Shown one piece after another: positions 1 to 26,800 of a stretch of DNA of 54,500 bases. Source of the stretch: Chrysomallon squamiferum (taxonomy: Eukaryota; Mollusca; Gastropoda; Neomphalida; Peltospiridae); assembly GCA_012295275.1 (NCBI GenBank), contig CM022677.1, positions 9,801,304 to 9,855,803 of the forward strand, in the 5' to 3' direction. Both the position numbers and the translations under genes were made by a program. The stretch's first letter is position 1, and each line of letters starts with the position of its first letter. The notes under the pieces are model-generated. The model was not told where the DNA came from and searched no databases. It saw only the letters and a program-made list of their open reading frames with translations.

Positions 1-17
1 TTTAAAATATTTTCTAG

Positions 18-14293
<14,276 letters not shown>

Positions 14294-14720
14294 CAAACCA
14301 ATCAGTGATCAAAACAATCAGAGCATGACGTAGAAAGAAAATATAAAGCAAATATAAAACTAGGGCATAGTATTGTATACAAATGGAGAATATGACATAT
14401 TATCGTATACAACTCAAATTATGACATAATATCGTATAACCACAGTAATCAATAATCACATTGCAATGGATCATTTACTTAAAGAGGGATCCCAATATAT
14501 ACTTTACAATTTTATTTGATTATTATTATTGTTATTATTATTATTATTATTATTTAAACATTTATTTATTTATTGGTTTATATTTTGTTTTGTATACTGG
14601 GTTTTAAAATTAATTTCAGCTGATATATTATAGCTCATCTGCAAATATTTTTACCTCTGTGAATCAAAAGATGCTCAGTAATCAGTGTGTATTCTTTATA
14701 GAAATAAAGTTACGTTCAGA
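14294..14720 (+). promoter_or_regulatory. Probable 3'UTR with polyadenylation signal of the antistasin-like gene
   Basis: After the inferred stop the DNA is AT-rich and non-coding. AATAAA occurs at 14703-14708 in a context that fits a cleavage site soon after. No other gene on this strand ends nearby. Confidence 0.5.
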
Positions 14721-16411
14721 ATCTAAAAGATTACGGGTTTGTCTCGTTATGTCTTGTCTATAATACTTTTATAAATATTTTAAAAGTGGCTACATCTGAA
14801 GCGTCATTTCTTCTGTAAGAATAGCTAACAAATTTGTCAAAATTCCATTACAGACACTTAATTATTATCAATTACAGGTGTCGAAATAGTTGTCTACCTT
14901 TCAGAAATCGGGAAAATCCACAAAGCTTTAAAACTGGTTACTTTTGAATTAGGCGTGTTTTGTTTTAGTTTCCATGACGCCAGCGAGTGCTGCTGTGAAC
15001 AGATGATCGTATCACATAAAGTTATAATTTGTTTCATTACTATCATGTCAAAAAGACTATCAGAAATACAACGTCGTAGTGAAAATTATATTCTCTGCAT
15101 TTATTTTACACTATATAAGGCATTAATAAAACAAACACACCCTTCTTTACAAGTGTATAAATTTGTATTTGTTAAATACAGTTTCATTCTTTACGGTTCT
15201 TTGATTATTTTATATTTTATTATTTTGGCAATAAGAGTTGTTGTCTATAAACAAGACACTACATGCCACTGTCTTCTATAATGTACGTATTTACGTATGT
15301 AAATCTTCGACAGATCGGTTACTGACACTCGATTGGTCGGGGAAATACCAAGCGGGTCTGGCGGTATATTTGATATTAAATAACTGAAATTAAATATAAA
15401 CAGTGGTATACAATGATATTAAACAAATCTCTAAATACGTAATAAAATAATAATAATAATGATAATGATAATAATAATAAACTGTAATTTCAACTGTTAT
15501 TAAACATGTTTTTAATTTACATTATCATTCTAACAAATAAAAATTTACATAAGAGTTCGTCTCATTACGGATCAGTTTTAAGTTCAGTGTGGCCGACATC
15601 CACCGGTGAACTTTTGAACTGATGTTTACTTGTTCCACTGTTTCTCACTCGAATATTCTCATTCGCTGTTTGACACGGAGCGGTCGCCAGGGGAAACAGG
15701 TCATAAGCTCGTGATACACAAGTGAGAATATTCGAGTAGAAACTCAGTGAAAACATATCGGGTCAAACGTAAAAGTAAACCGGCCATATTGAAGTTTGAA
15801 ATAATTCAGGATGAGATCAACTCTTACATACGTTTTTTTTTAATACTTTTTTATTTGTTCGAATGATAATGTGAATTAAAAAAGTATATAATAAAAGTGG
15901 AAATTATACTTCATTATTTTTGTTTTATTACATATCTAGAGATAACTACTTGGGTTTAATTTCATTGTTTATATTTAACATTGTTTATTTTCAAACATCT
16001 GTTTCTATAACGGTAGTAATTAATTAACAAACCACAAGAACATAGCATATATAAGTATCTTAATAATAATAATAATTTTTTGTTTTGTTTAATCTTCATC
16101 ACCATCATCATCATCATTTCTATTGATGTTAGATATAAATGGAGTTTGAGTTTAGACATTGATCCTATTCTCAGGCTATATCCTTACAATTTAAAATCCT
16201 AAATATTCCGGAATCCGAAAGAGATTCAGATACTTAGATTACAGTTTTTATGTGGTTTGTTGTTGTTTTTATTTTCATTATTATTATTATTTCCATTGGT
16301 GTCATCTTTAGTAATAAATATCACTATAACTCAGTATAATCTAGTTAACAAAATATATACTAATTATTATAATTCCGTTACTTCTAGTGTGTGTGTATTT
16401 AAACAGTGCTT

Positions 16412-16496
<85 letters not shown>

Positions 16497-18000
16497 CATC
16501 CTGATTTTTTCCAATAAAATGAAAGTTAACAATCACATAATAAACCACAATACACCACACTAACGACGATAATAATACCAATTATAATGACAACAAAATA
16601 GAAAATTTATTTATAAAAAGAACGAAAATTATATCATGATTAAAATTATTAACAGTAACAACGACGACAACAATTTCGACAATAAAATGATAATAATACA
16701 GAAAAAGCTACCGCAAAAGCAATAAAATAGTACTTGTCGACACAGATATATTCGACACAGTAATTTCATATATTCTTCACAATGTCGTATTTATTAATTA
16801 TATGCTAATGTTTTAAAGCAAAAATGATAAATTTATTTTGTTAAGGGAATTTCTTAAAAAGATGTAATTGAAAATCCAAAAATAAAATGAAACAGTTAAA
16901 TAGGAAAAAATGACAATTGAATATTACAAAGAATCGTAAAAAACGAAAACCGTCGAAGACGTTGAATCATTTATTGAAATGGAACATTTAGACCTATCTT
17001 TTTTCACTTTCTGGCTTGTGTTTTACAAATAACCGTCGTATTTATTGTTTAATAAGTCATTTGAAGTGAAGCGGTGGTTCCCGATTAGTGAAAAATAACA
17101 CTTCAGGAAAGACAACTCTCTATGGTCGTCTACAGAAGTAAACATCAAAATAATCGAAAAATTACATATTAACGACCGACAACTCTTAGTCAGGAATAAT
17201 CTCATGTTTATCTGTCAATTGAAACAGGTCTAAAACATAGCATTTAACAAAGTAAATTCACCTCTATTAGAGTCTTCAACAAAAGAACACTTTATATTTA
17301 TTATTATTATTATTATTCTTTTAATTGGTGTAGAATACATCTTCATCTGACAATTTTGAAAAATTCCTTTTTTTCCTGCCATATTAAATGCGCTACGAGT
17401 CCGAATCTATGGTCAGATTTGAATGTTTGTTTTGATCAAATTCTGATGACCTTAACGAGCCGTATTACGTGAGAAACCAATAAACTGCGTTTATTATTTA
17501 CTATTTTAAACAATGATGTTATCATTCGTTTAATAACAAACTGTTGTAATAAATACGACTAGGAATTCAAAAATAAATAGCATACATTATCATTTCGAAC
17601 GGCAAAATATTGGCCCGGCATTCGTTTAGGTCTTTCTTTCTGAGAAGAGGAGGAAATATATGAATTTTTTGAAAATAAACAATATCAGAAAATCTTTAAG
17701 CCTAAATTTTTTTTTCTTTATTTTATTATTAGTTTTAAATAGCTTATTTTTAAAAAACAAGAGAATCTTTCAAAGGAAATTAATATTTTATATTAAACAA
17801 AAACAGTCATCTGTAGGAACGTTCACAAACAGCATACTTCGCTTGTTATTATTTTATGAGATGTACTAACATAATCTATATAACTAATAATAACAGATCA
17901 AGCTATATATAAATACATTCATAAATACATACATACGCAGTAATGTATATACAAGTTCTTTTTTTATTATTATTATTATTATTATTATAAATAAATTATA
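14721..18000. other. Intergenic region without recognised genes
   Basis: It is AT-rich with short open frames that look random. It holds (CT)n at 16413-16493 and small (AAT)n tracts. The stretch 15560-15790 is less AT-rich and has a 15-bp inverted repeat, but no clear exon. Confidence 0.6.
15647..15737. repeat. 15-bp perfect inverted repeat
   Basis: actcgaatattctca at 15647-15661 pairs with tgagaatattcgagt at 15723-15737, with a loop of about 60 bases. The surrounding 230 bases have unusually many CG dinucleotides for this region. Confidence 0.7.
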
Positions 18001-18029
18001 ATATCGTTATAATCCGCATTTCTAATGGC

Positions 18030-18160
18030 CGAATATAGGTTCCGGTTCGGTTTCGGAAGTAATTTTTGTCTTTGTGTTAATGGAGGCGTTGCTTTTTTTA
18101 AATGAAGTGTTGATTTTGTTGATTGTGTGAACGTTAGTCAGGAGTGAAGATGTGGATGAG
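18030..18160 (+). promoter_or_regulatory. Possible non-coding first exon of the zinc-finger gene
   Basis: A stretch with more CG dinucleotides than its surroundings (ccggttcggtttcgg) is followed by gatgag and gtgaat, which could be a donor. An acceptor-like ctatttcag ends at 19030, 100 bases before the ATG. This is inference from context only. Confidence 0.25.
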
Positions 18161-19130
18161 GTGAATACCTTTACTGAACTTCAGAATAAACAATGTTTGT
18201 TTTTAATAGAAGAACTCAAATTTATTATCACTTCATATATTATTTTCGTTTGTTAATTAGTGGATGACAGCTAAAACTCGGAATTGACACACGTTCGGAA
18301 AATCATTCAGGACAAAATTTGGCTGTATTTACAAAATGCATATTAACAGATATTTTGTTTATTATTATATCTTTTTTAAATATATAATTGCATTTCGTTC
18401 GTACTGCATAACAAACATGGAATTTTCTTTATAGAAGACCAAATGCTAGCTAGCTTAAGTCCAATGTTGACATTCACAGATTCTCTCAAAAACGGTATTA
18501 TATAATTTCTGCATTCTAAGTTGTTGTGGTTTTTTTTTGTATTACAGCGTTACAAACATGGACTGGTACGAGTCATCACTTATATTTTATAAGATTTAAA
18601 GTTAATTTTATTATTTTATTTTTCTAAATTTTTTTTTTTAATAATTAACTTGTCAAATATATTAACTGGTTGCAATCAGTGGTAAAGACAGTATTCCCAA
18701 TCAAGATAACACATATTAAGTGATAAAGAGGATATCAGTGTTTCAATTTTCTCAAGAAATTGAATGGAAAATCATGTTTTTTATCACACACACACAGACA
18801 CACACACACACACACACACATTTGTTGGTAGAAACAAATACCAGCAATGCTTTCTGATATATGTGTGTATATATATATATATATTTAAAAATCTCATTTT
18901 GATGTCCTAAACATTTTCTCAAAATTATACATACATACATACAGATATATACATATAAATATATATACATGCATAATTATATAGAGAGAGATGATGACGG
19001 TAAAATTAAAAGTATTTCTATCTATTTCAGGGAAAATAAATAGGAGTCGCTAATTTTTTTTTATTTTACGAAGTCTACAACACAAATTCAATCATGTTCA
19101 TGTAGAAGTGTATTAAACTAATGATAATCA

Positions 19131-20228
19131 ATGTCTGGACATTTTGAAAACAAAAAGAAGATGTCTGTCAAGCAGCTGGACAGACGTTTTGAGTGTGATG
19201 TTTGTAAGCTGTTGTTTACGAACCGGCGAGCTCTAAAACGACATTCTTGGATTCACACTGGAGTGAAACCTTTTAAGTGTGAGCTGTGTTCAAAAACATT
19301 CACACGCAGTCTGAATCTGAAAACTCACATGTTGATTCACACAGGTGAGAAGCCATTCAAGTGTGAAGTGTGTCAGAAGCAGTTCCGAGACAAGAACTCG
19401 TGGAAGCGACACTGGCTGATTCACACAGACGAGAAGCCCTTCCAGTGCAAGGTGTGCTCCAAGTGCTTCATTCAGAGTTCAGTGCTGAAAGGTCACATGT
19501 TGATTCACACTGGCGAGAAACCCTTTCAGTGTCAGGAATGTTTCATGCTGTTCACACACGTTTCACACTTGACAAGTCACATGTTGATTCACACAGGAGA
19601 AAAACCATTCAAGTGTGAAGAATGTTCCAAATGCTTTACGCAGCGATCCACTCTGAAGAGACACGTGTTGATTCATACAGGAGAAAAATCGTTCAAGTGT
19701 GGCGAGTGTTCTAAATGTTTCTCTCAGAGTTCTAATTTGAAGATTCACATGATGATTCATACTGGGGAGAAGCCGTACACGTGTGGCATGTGTTCCAAGC
19801 TGTTTGCGTACAGCTCCACACTGAAGCGACACATGATGCTGCACAACGGAGAGAAGCCGTTCAGGTGTGACGTGTGTTACGAACGATTCTCTCGAAGTTC
19901 CAATCTCAAGAAGCACAGATGTACAGGAGTTTCCAAGGACGACCCACAGAGGATTCTACCAGAAACACACAGGCAGGAAACATCCTCATCAGCAGCAAGA
20001 GTGACCTCAACATCAACTACAATAAATACAAAATCATCATCAATCTCACCAACTTTGGCAGCATCACCAGAACCTTCATCATCATTGATGCCTCGTTCAC
20101 CATTTGGTTCAAGATCACCAACAGAGTCTCCTGAACGTTCAGAATCACCGTCAGGCCGTGCAGCACAGACAACTGAATCAGGAGATCCAGAACCATCATC
20201 ATCAAGTGAAAACCAATCAAAATGTTAA
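19131..20228 (+). CDS. C2H2 zinc-finger protein with nine tandem fingers
   Basis: This is an uninterrupted 365-residue frame and probably a nuclear DNA-binding protein. The start is fixed because an in-frame taa lies at 19125-19127; the next Met is at codon 11. Nine fingers begin near residue 20 and repeat every 28 residues. Eight have the full C-x2-C-x12-H-x3-H pattern and TGEKP-type linkers, with variants TGVKP, TDEKP, TGEKS and NGEKP. The ninth (CDVCYERFSRSSNLKKHRC) lacks the normal final His spacing and may be weak. The C-terminal 95 residues are rich in Ser, Thr and Pro with no recognised domain; no KRAB, BTB or SCAN domain was seen. Fingers are closely alike (SKCF, MLIH repeated), which suggests local finger duplication. 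The orthologue cannot be named. Confidence 0.92.
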   Translation: MSGHFENKKKMSVKQLDRRFECDVCKLLFTNRRALKRHSWIHTGVKPFKCELCSKTFTRSLNLKTHMLIHTGEKPFKCEVCQKQFRDKNSWKRHWLIHTDEKPFQCKVCSKCFIQSSVLKGHMLIHTGEKPFQCQECFMLFTHVSHLTSHMLIHTGEKPFKCEECSKCFTQRSTLKRHVLIHTGEKSFKCGECSKCFSQSSNLKIHMMIHTGEKPYTCGMCSKLFAYSSTLKRHMMLHNGEKPFRCDVCYERFSRSSNLKKHRCTGVSKDDPQRILPETHRQETSSSAARVTSTSTTINTKSSSISPTLAASPEPSSSLMPRSPFGSRSPTESPERSESPSGRAAQTTESGDPEPSSSSENQSKC

Positions 20229-21840
20229 CACTGGACGTTTGCAAGACTAAACCAATGTAAAGGTTATAATCAGAATTATTATACAGTCAAATAACTTGTT
20301 TGCTATTTTCAAGTGGTTTTTTTTACATTTTTCTTTACATTTAAAAAAACCATAAGCCTCTAAATCAAAACCGATGTCTCTACCTTTTTATCTTAACACC
20401 CTCTTTTCATTATATCAGAAATGTAATAATTGTAATATACACTGTATTTTTATATATTTTTTTTATCATTTTCTTATCTAAAAATGGCAGGTCTATTATA
20501 GCATTATAAGAGTCATGTGTTGTGGAATGGAAAATCTCATTTTACTGTAATTCTTTTTCCCCTTTCCAGACAGTCTCCTAATTTACAATGGATTTGGCAG
20601 CAGCTTTCTCTCATATCATTAATATAAACATAATCCTACATAATCAAAACAGTTAAAAACATTCAGTCATGCTTTTTTCAAACTGCAATCATAAACACAG
20701 TACAGCATTTTGAGGTAGCTAAAACTAAAAGGCAAGTTGTTCATTGTTTGTGGTTAATTGTAAACATGACTAAGTCACTTTTTCTGCAGCAGTTTCCTTC
20801 ATCATTTTTGTTGTAATTTTTATTATTATTATTCTTTTACTTTTTTTTTTAAATTATCATTTTAAAGTATAATAATAGTAGTAGTATTGTTGTTATGATA
20901 ATTATTAATTACTATTTTTATTACTGCTACTACTATTACTACCACTACTGCTATTAGTATTATTATTTTATTTATTATTTTATTATCTGCAGGGATTATT
21001 AATTAACTCTACCTCAGGGATATTTTATTTCCATTGGCAACTGAATATGTTTTATAAATTACACAGCTGAGAGAGTTGTATTAATTTTTATACAGCTTAT
21101 AAATCAGATTTAAATGTTCAACTTCACAAAGATCATTTCAGAAGTTAACTATTTAAGGAAGATAATTTCACAGGGTTACCATTTATATTTTTATATATAT
21201 TATACTAAATTTATTTTATTAGTATAATTGTGTTTGGATATATTTATTTACTCTTGAGCATTAAAAGTGCCAAAATCAGAAAATGTACACATCAAAAAAT
21301 GAGCCAAAAATAATGAGAAAGAATAGTAGACTGATGGTGAAAGTATTAGCCTAGCAGTCTGACTAAGACATAAAAATTAATATAAATTCACCAAACAGGT
21401 GATAATGACAGTACTAGACTAAAGATTAGTTAAAGAAAAAAAATTAATAGAAAATATCCAGTGATATTAATTTTCTAAAAGAAACAAAATATATAAAGAT
21501 GTAAAGAAAAAGAAATTTACTACACTGATAATAATATTAATATAAAAAATAAGATAAAAATATAACCAAACAGACTGGTAATGAATAAAGGTGGTGCTGT
21601 TTGATCGTGGTACAGGTTGAGAATCTTTTGATCGAAATAACAAAATCTGTGGCTTGGAGTTTCAATTTCTGACTTCTGGACCCTTGTTTTTGTCAGCACT
21701 CGTTTTGGCAATATCTGTTTCAGTTTTTTTTCTATTTGAACCATTGTCTGTGTAAAATGTTCTCTAGTTTAATTTAAACTATTACTAAGTGGATAAAATA
21801 TTAGTATAATTTGTGTTTTGTCAAAATAAAGATAATTTTA
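20229..21840 (+). promoter_or_regulatory. Probable 3'UTR of the zinc-finger gene
   Basis: It is non-coding and AT-rich with short ATT/ACT tracts around 20820-20980. The clearest AATAAA on this strand is at 21825-21830. An earlier end is possible. Confidence 0.35.
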
Positions 21841-23430
21841 AAAAAATATATATTATTTTTATTTTTATTTATTCCTTTCTATAAAAGTAATACATTTTAA
21901 AATTAAACAAGATACTTGAAAAACAGGATATTTTAAGAGAGAGATCTCCTTAAGAAAATACTACGAATTAGATCTGAACCCAAAAGAAAAATTACTAAGG
22001 ATATATATATATATACTTAAAAAGGAAAATATTTTTTTTTTCTGTTAAAAATCACAAAATAAAATACTTGATGAATGATCTGTTGTGAATTTAATAAAAT
22101 TTGTACTGACATTAATGTAGCATGTTGATATAAACATATTATTTCTTTGTTTTAATGAAATAATCTGGATTTGGGTAAAGTTGTACATGTACATAACAAT
22201 CTTTAGAATTATATATGAAAAGCTTTTTAATTGTTTTATAAAATATAGAAGGTTATAACTTTGTGATAATGATGTATGTATTGTATCAAAGTGTGGAGTT
22301 ATACTGCATATTTTAATTTGTTTTTTTAAATTGTTTTGTAAGTGGTTTTTTTTTTTTGTCTATGTTAAGAAAACCTGTTGAATTGTTGACAGTTGCTGTT
22401 GGTTTTTTTTTTTAAATTCTTTCTTTATGGTGTCTGTATTTATGCATGTATGTGTGTACATGCAACAAACATACAAATAATTTGAATTGTTGTAATTAAA
22501 ATATTGCATAACACAGTATATAACTTTGTTTGCATTATTCAGTATACATAAATATATTATTATGTATCTATACATTTAGTTTGAAAAATGAAAAAATTGA
22601 TTCATGTTTATTTTTGTTATTGTTATTTAATATTCTATGTAATACAGTAAGCATGGATAAAATATTTCTGCATTTCAGATGGTTTTTAATTAGTTTTATT
22701 ATTTCTACTGTAATTTTAATTTTGATATCTGACATCAAAACAGAACATTCAGTAATATATCTGTGGTGTATTTCATTCTCTTATTATTTATTAGCAAAGA
22801 TTGGTCTTCAGAAACAAAACCATCTAAATATGTGTTTGTCCTTGAGTGTATGTGTGTGTGTTTGTGTGTGTGTCTGCATATGTATGGGATACCTTTTTAC
22901 TATTCATTTGCACTAGCAGTGTCTTTTTACAATTAGTTTTTTTAAATTTTTACAAGATCAGAATTATTATGGAACATCCATATCTTCATTACTTCATTTA
23001 CATAAAAATTTTGTTAGAACTGCAAACATCACACAATAACTAACTAGTAAACAGAGAAAACAATAACATTACATTTATATCTTTTATTTAAAGTGAAGTA
23101 AAATAATTTTTACATGATTTAAGAATGATGTATGAAAACAAAGGTTTGATAATTAATTTGATACTGACAACATTAAATGCTTTATACTTTTGATATTAGT
23201 TTACAGTGATTTTCTGTAAAAAAGACAAGTCTTGTAAAAGCATCATCAAAGCCTGAATTGTATGTTAGTTAATGATAGCAGCAGACTCTATAGTAAACTT
23301 CATAAAATAAACATATTTATAACTAAAAATATATGTGGAAGGTTTGTTAAAAAATTTCAGTAACTGATTTTTCTTTCTTTTAATCTAAGTAATTTAAACA
23401 TTCTAAATTATATTTTGTCACTTTGCAAGA
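21841..23430. other. Intergenic region between convergent gene ends
   Basis: It is AT-rich with a short (GT)n near 22850 and no recognised gene. The plus-strand zinc-finger gene ends on one side and the minus-strand TSP1 gene on the other. Confidence 0.55.
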
Positions 23431-23431
23431 T

Positions 23432-23437
23432 TTTATT
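23432..23437 (-). promoter_or_regulatory. Candidate polyadenylation signal of the TSP1 membrane gene
   Basis: Plus-strand tttatt reads AATAAA on the minus strand, about 170 bases past the stop at 23606. A second candidate lies near 23083. Confidence 0.4.
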
Positions 23438-23605
23438 GTAGTGAATAGAAAAAAACTGAAAAATGATTAGTAATAATAATGAAAAGTTCAGCTCAGACAC
23501 ACATAATATTATTTTCAAAATTTCACATGTCATAGCAGTAGAAATAATAATTTTTTTGTAAAAATATATCTTCTGGTGTAGTTCAGTGGAACATCCTGGA
23601 GTTAG

Positions 23606-23807
23606 CTACGCAGGGTTGAGCAGCTTGTCTGCACTGGCAGGAGTGTTTTCATACAGCTCCAACTTTCTTATCAGCTTCTCCTTCGCTGCATCGTCTGACA
23701 TTTTCTGTGTGCCGTCCTCGTTTATCATCTCCTCATAGCTGTTGTTGTTGGAGTACGATACCTCAGTCCCCTGTGTTACCACTGTCTCCTTTTTCCTTCG
23801 ATATCTT
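23606..23807 (-). CDS. TSP1 membrane gene exon 7: cytoplasmic tail
   Basis: The acceptor tatttaaag has few pyrimidines, yet the join gives RRYRRKK directly after the helix. The tail is hydrophilic and charged, with tyrosines in VSYSNN, SYEEM and LYENT, and ends LLNPA and tag. Confidence 0.85.
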
Positions 23808-26800
23808 CTTTAAATAATAAAATAATAATAATAGAAATAATGATGATAATAATAATAATAGTAATAATAATAGTAATAAGGATAATAATAATAATAGTAA
23901 TAATAATAATAAGAAGAAGAATAATTAAAATAGTAACAGAAATACTAACAGTTGTAACCCTGCTAATAAAAATAACAACATATAAAATATCTTAATCTGA
24001 TATACATATATCAACAAAAATAATAATGTGCAAACCAAAAAATCTTCATTTGGCAATAGTTTATATAGTTAAATATATCAACATATGCAACTAACATGAG
24101 TATTTTCAGATTTTTTAGATTAGTTGCAATTATTAGAACACACCCTATCCCAGCCCCCCAAAAAACTAAAACAATAAGATGTTTTAAATAATAATAAGAA
24201 AACCATTTGTATCTTCAATGTCAAGATTTAAAAAACAAATAACAAAAACTACTGTGATTACTTCTGAGAAAGTAAAGTAGAGCTAGTTTGTTTGTCAGTT
24301 AAATATCTGTTTATATAGTTAAATATCTGTTTATATAGTTATATAGCTGTTTATATAGTTAAATAGCTGTTTATGTAGTTAAATAGCTGTTTATATAGTT
24401 ATATAGCTGTTTATGTAGTTATATAGCTGTTTATGTAGTTAAATAGCTGTTTATGTAGTTAAATAGCTGTTTATGTAGTTATATAGCTGTTTATGTAGTT
24501 AAATAGCTGTTTATATAGTTAAATAGCTGTTTATATAGTTAAATAGCTGTTTATGTAGTTATATAGCTGTTTATGTAGTTAAATAGCTGTTTATATAGTT
24601 AAATAGCTGTTTATATAGTTAAATATCTGTTTATGTAGTTAAATATCTGTTTATATAGTTAAATATCTGTTTATATAGTTAAATATCTGTTTATATAGTT
24701 AAATATCTGTTTATATAGTTATATAGCTGTTTATGTAGTTATATAGCTGTTTATGTAGTTAAATAGCTGTTTATGTAGTTAAATATCTGTTTATATAGTT
24801 ATATAGCTGTTTATGTAGTTATATAGCTGTTTATATAGTTAAATATCTGTTTATGTAGTTAAATAGCTGTTTATGTAGTTAAATAGCTGTTTATATAGTT
24901 AAATAGCTGTTTATATAGTTATATAGCTGTTTATATAGTTATATAGCTGTTTATGTAGTTAAATATCTGTTTATATAGTTAAATATCTGTTTATATAGTT
25001 AAATATCTGTTTATATAGTTATATAGCTGTTTATATAGTTATATAGCTGTTTATGTAGTTAAATAGCTGTTTATGTAGTTAAATAGCTGTTTATATAGTT
25101 AAATATCTGTTTATGTAGTTATATAGCTGTTTATGTAGTTAAATAGCTGTTTATATAGTTAAATAGCTGTTTATGTAGTTATATAGCTGTTTATGTAGTT
25201 AAATAGCTGTTTATATAGTTAAATAGCTGTTTATGTAGTTATATAGCTGTTTATGTAGTTAAATAGCTGTTTATATAGTTAAATAGCTGTTTATGTAGTT
25301 AAATAGCTGTTTATGTAGTTATATAGCTGTTTATTAAGAGAAAGTTCTGAGAACCTGTAATAGAATGCAGCTGACGTGACAGAGATGACAGCAAGGACGC
25401 CAGCAGTTGAGAAGAATGTAATGTTGCTGTCCACAGAGTCTAAACCTGAAACAAACAAATCTCATTTAAATCCTGTCTTTATACAGAAAACTGCTTGCTG
25501 CTACCTGAATATTACTCCACTTAATTTTTTTTAAAATTTCTGAATATTTAGAACAATTTAAAAAAACAACAAAAAACTGATGAATATTTTTCTATTAATG
25601 AAGTCGATGGTGTGCAAATAAATATTTAATCGTTGCATCAAATATAATAATAATAACAATAAAATAACAATAATATTAATAATAAAATTATATAATAATA
25701 TGTATATATATTTAAGTGTACAAAATTATTTATGATTTCATTGTATTTCTATTTCAGGAATATTTCAAACTGTAATTTTTTTTTTTTTTTTTTTTTTTTT
25801 TTTCTTGTTCTGAGTAGACAGGATTATCCTGAATGTTACAGTGAGATCATATAAATCATCTAACCTCTTCAATTGCATTTGCATTTATAAAGGATTAGAT
25901 TAAACTTTTAAGTTTTAAATTAATGATGTCAGATCCGTGGCTTATATACATCTTGTTGTTATAATCTGTGGGAAGCCTAAGTGACATCCTAACAGTCTGT
26001 TGAGGCAGTACTAGTAAAAACTGCAGACAATCAGTCAATAGTAAGTGACCCTCTCAGACAAATACTACTGCTTATACTGTAAAGAATTAATTATTAATAG
26101 CAGAAATACAGAATGCTCCATATTGCAACGGACCAACTGTATAAAATTAATTTGATCCATGACCTAATTAAATGTTTTAATTAACCCAGTACCATCAGTT
26201 ACTTATAGCTAATTATTGCTTAGATTTATGTGACTGAAGGAATTTTATGAAACAAGAACATGCATTTATATCATTGTCCTGGGAGCTAACCTAGCAAAAA
26301 ATTCAACATGGGGACATTAACTGATGATTTCAGTTGAAATGAACAAATCTCCAAGAAAATAAATAATTTTCAATAATTACTATAATGTGTAAATTATAAA
26401 AATTAACTTACTAGAAGAAAGAGAACAGTTTTCTCCTGCACAACGTTCAGTAATGACATCATGGTGGCGACCTCTACAACTACTTCCTCCTGTACTCCTA
26501 CACTGCCTCCTCAAGGAGACTGATCTCTGACAGTTTGAAGAACAAGGAGCTACTGTGTGTCTGCTCCATGTGGTCCAGACTCCTGTGAGATTTTGAAATG
26601 GGAAAACAAAACAGAGATAATCAGATACAGTTAAATCACATCTGACAGAATTTGCTGGTTGTTTTATTTGCGTCTTCTTCAATTTTAGTTTTTAAATTAG
26701 TTTTGATGACTTTACAGTCTTTCTTCATTAGTTTTGATATATCTTCATTCATAATCAAAATTAGCTGGTAAATTGTATCTTTTATGTTAAAAGCATTATT

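Noticed and set aside
14955-15281. Plus-strand frame of 108 codons
   Set aside because: It has no splice context, domain or hydrophobic pattern beyond chance in AT-rich DNA.
19563-19916. Minus-strand frame opposite the zinc-finger gene
   Set aside because: It is a shadow of the finger-coding strand; the regular 84-base repeats keep it open.
25777-25803. Retroposon marked by the poly(T) tract (also 28606-28642)
   Set aside because: No element body, open frame or target-site duplication could be seen next to either tract.
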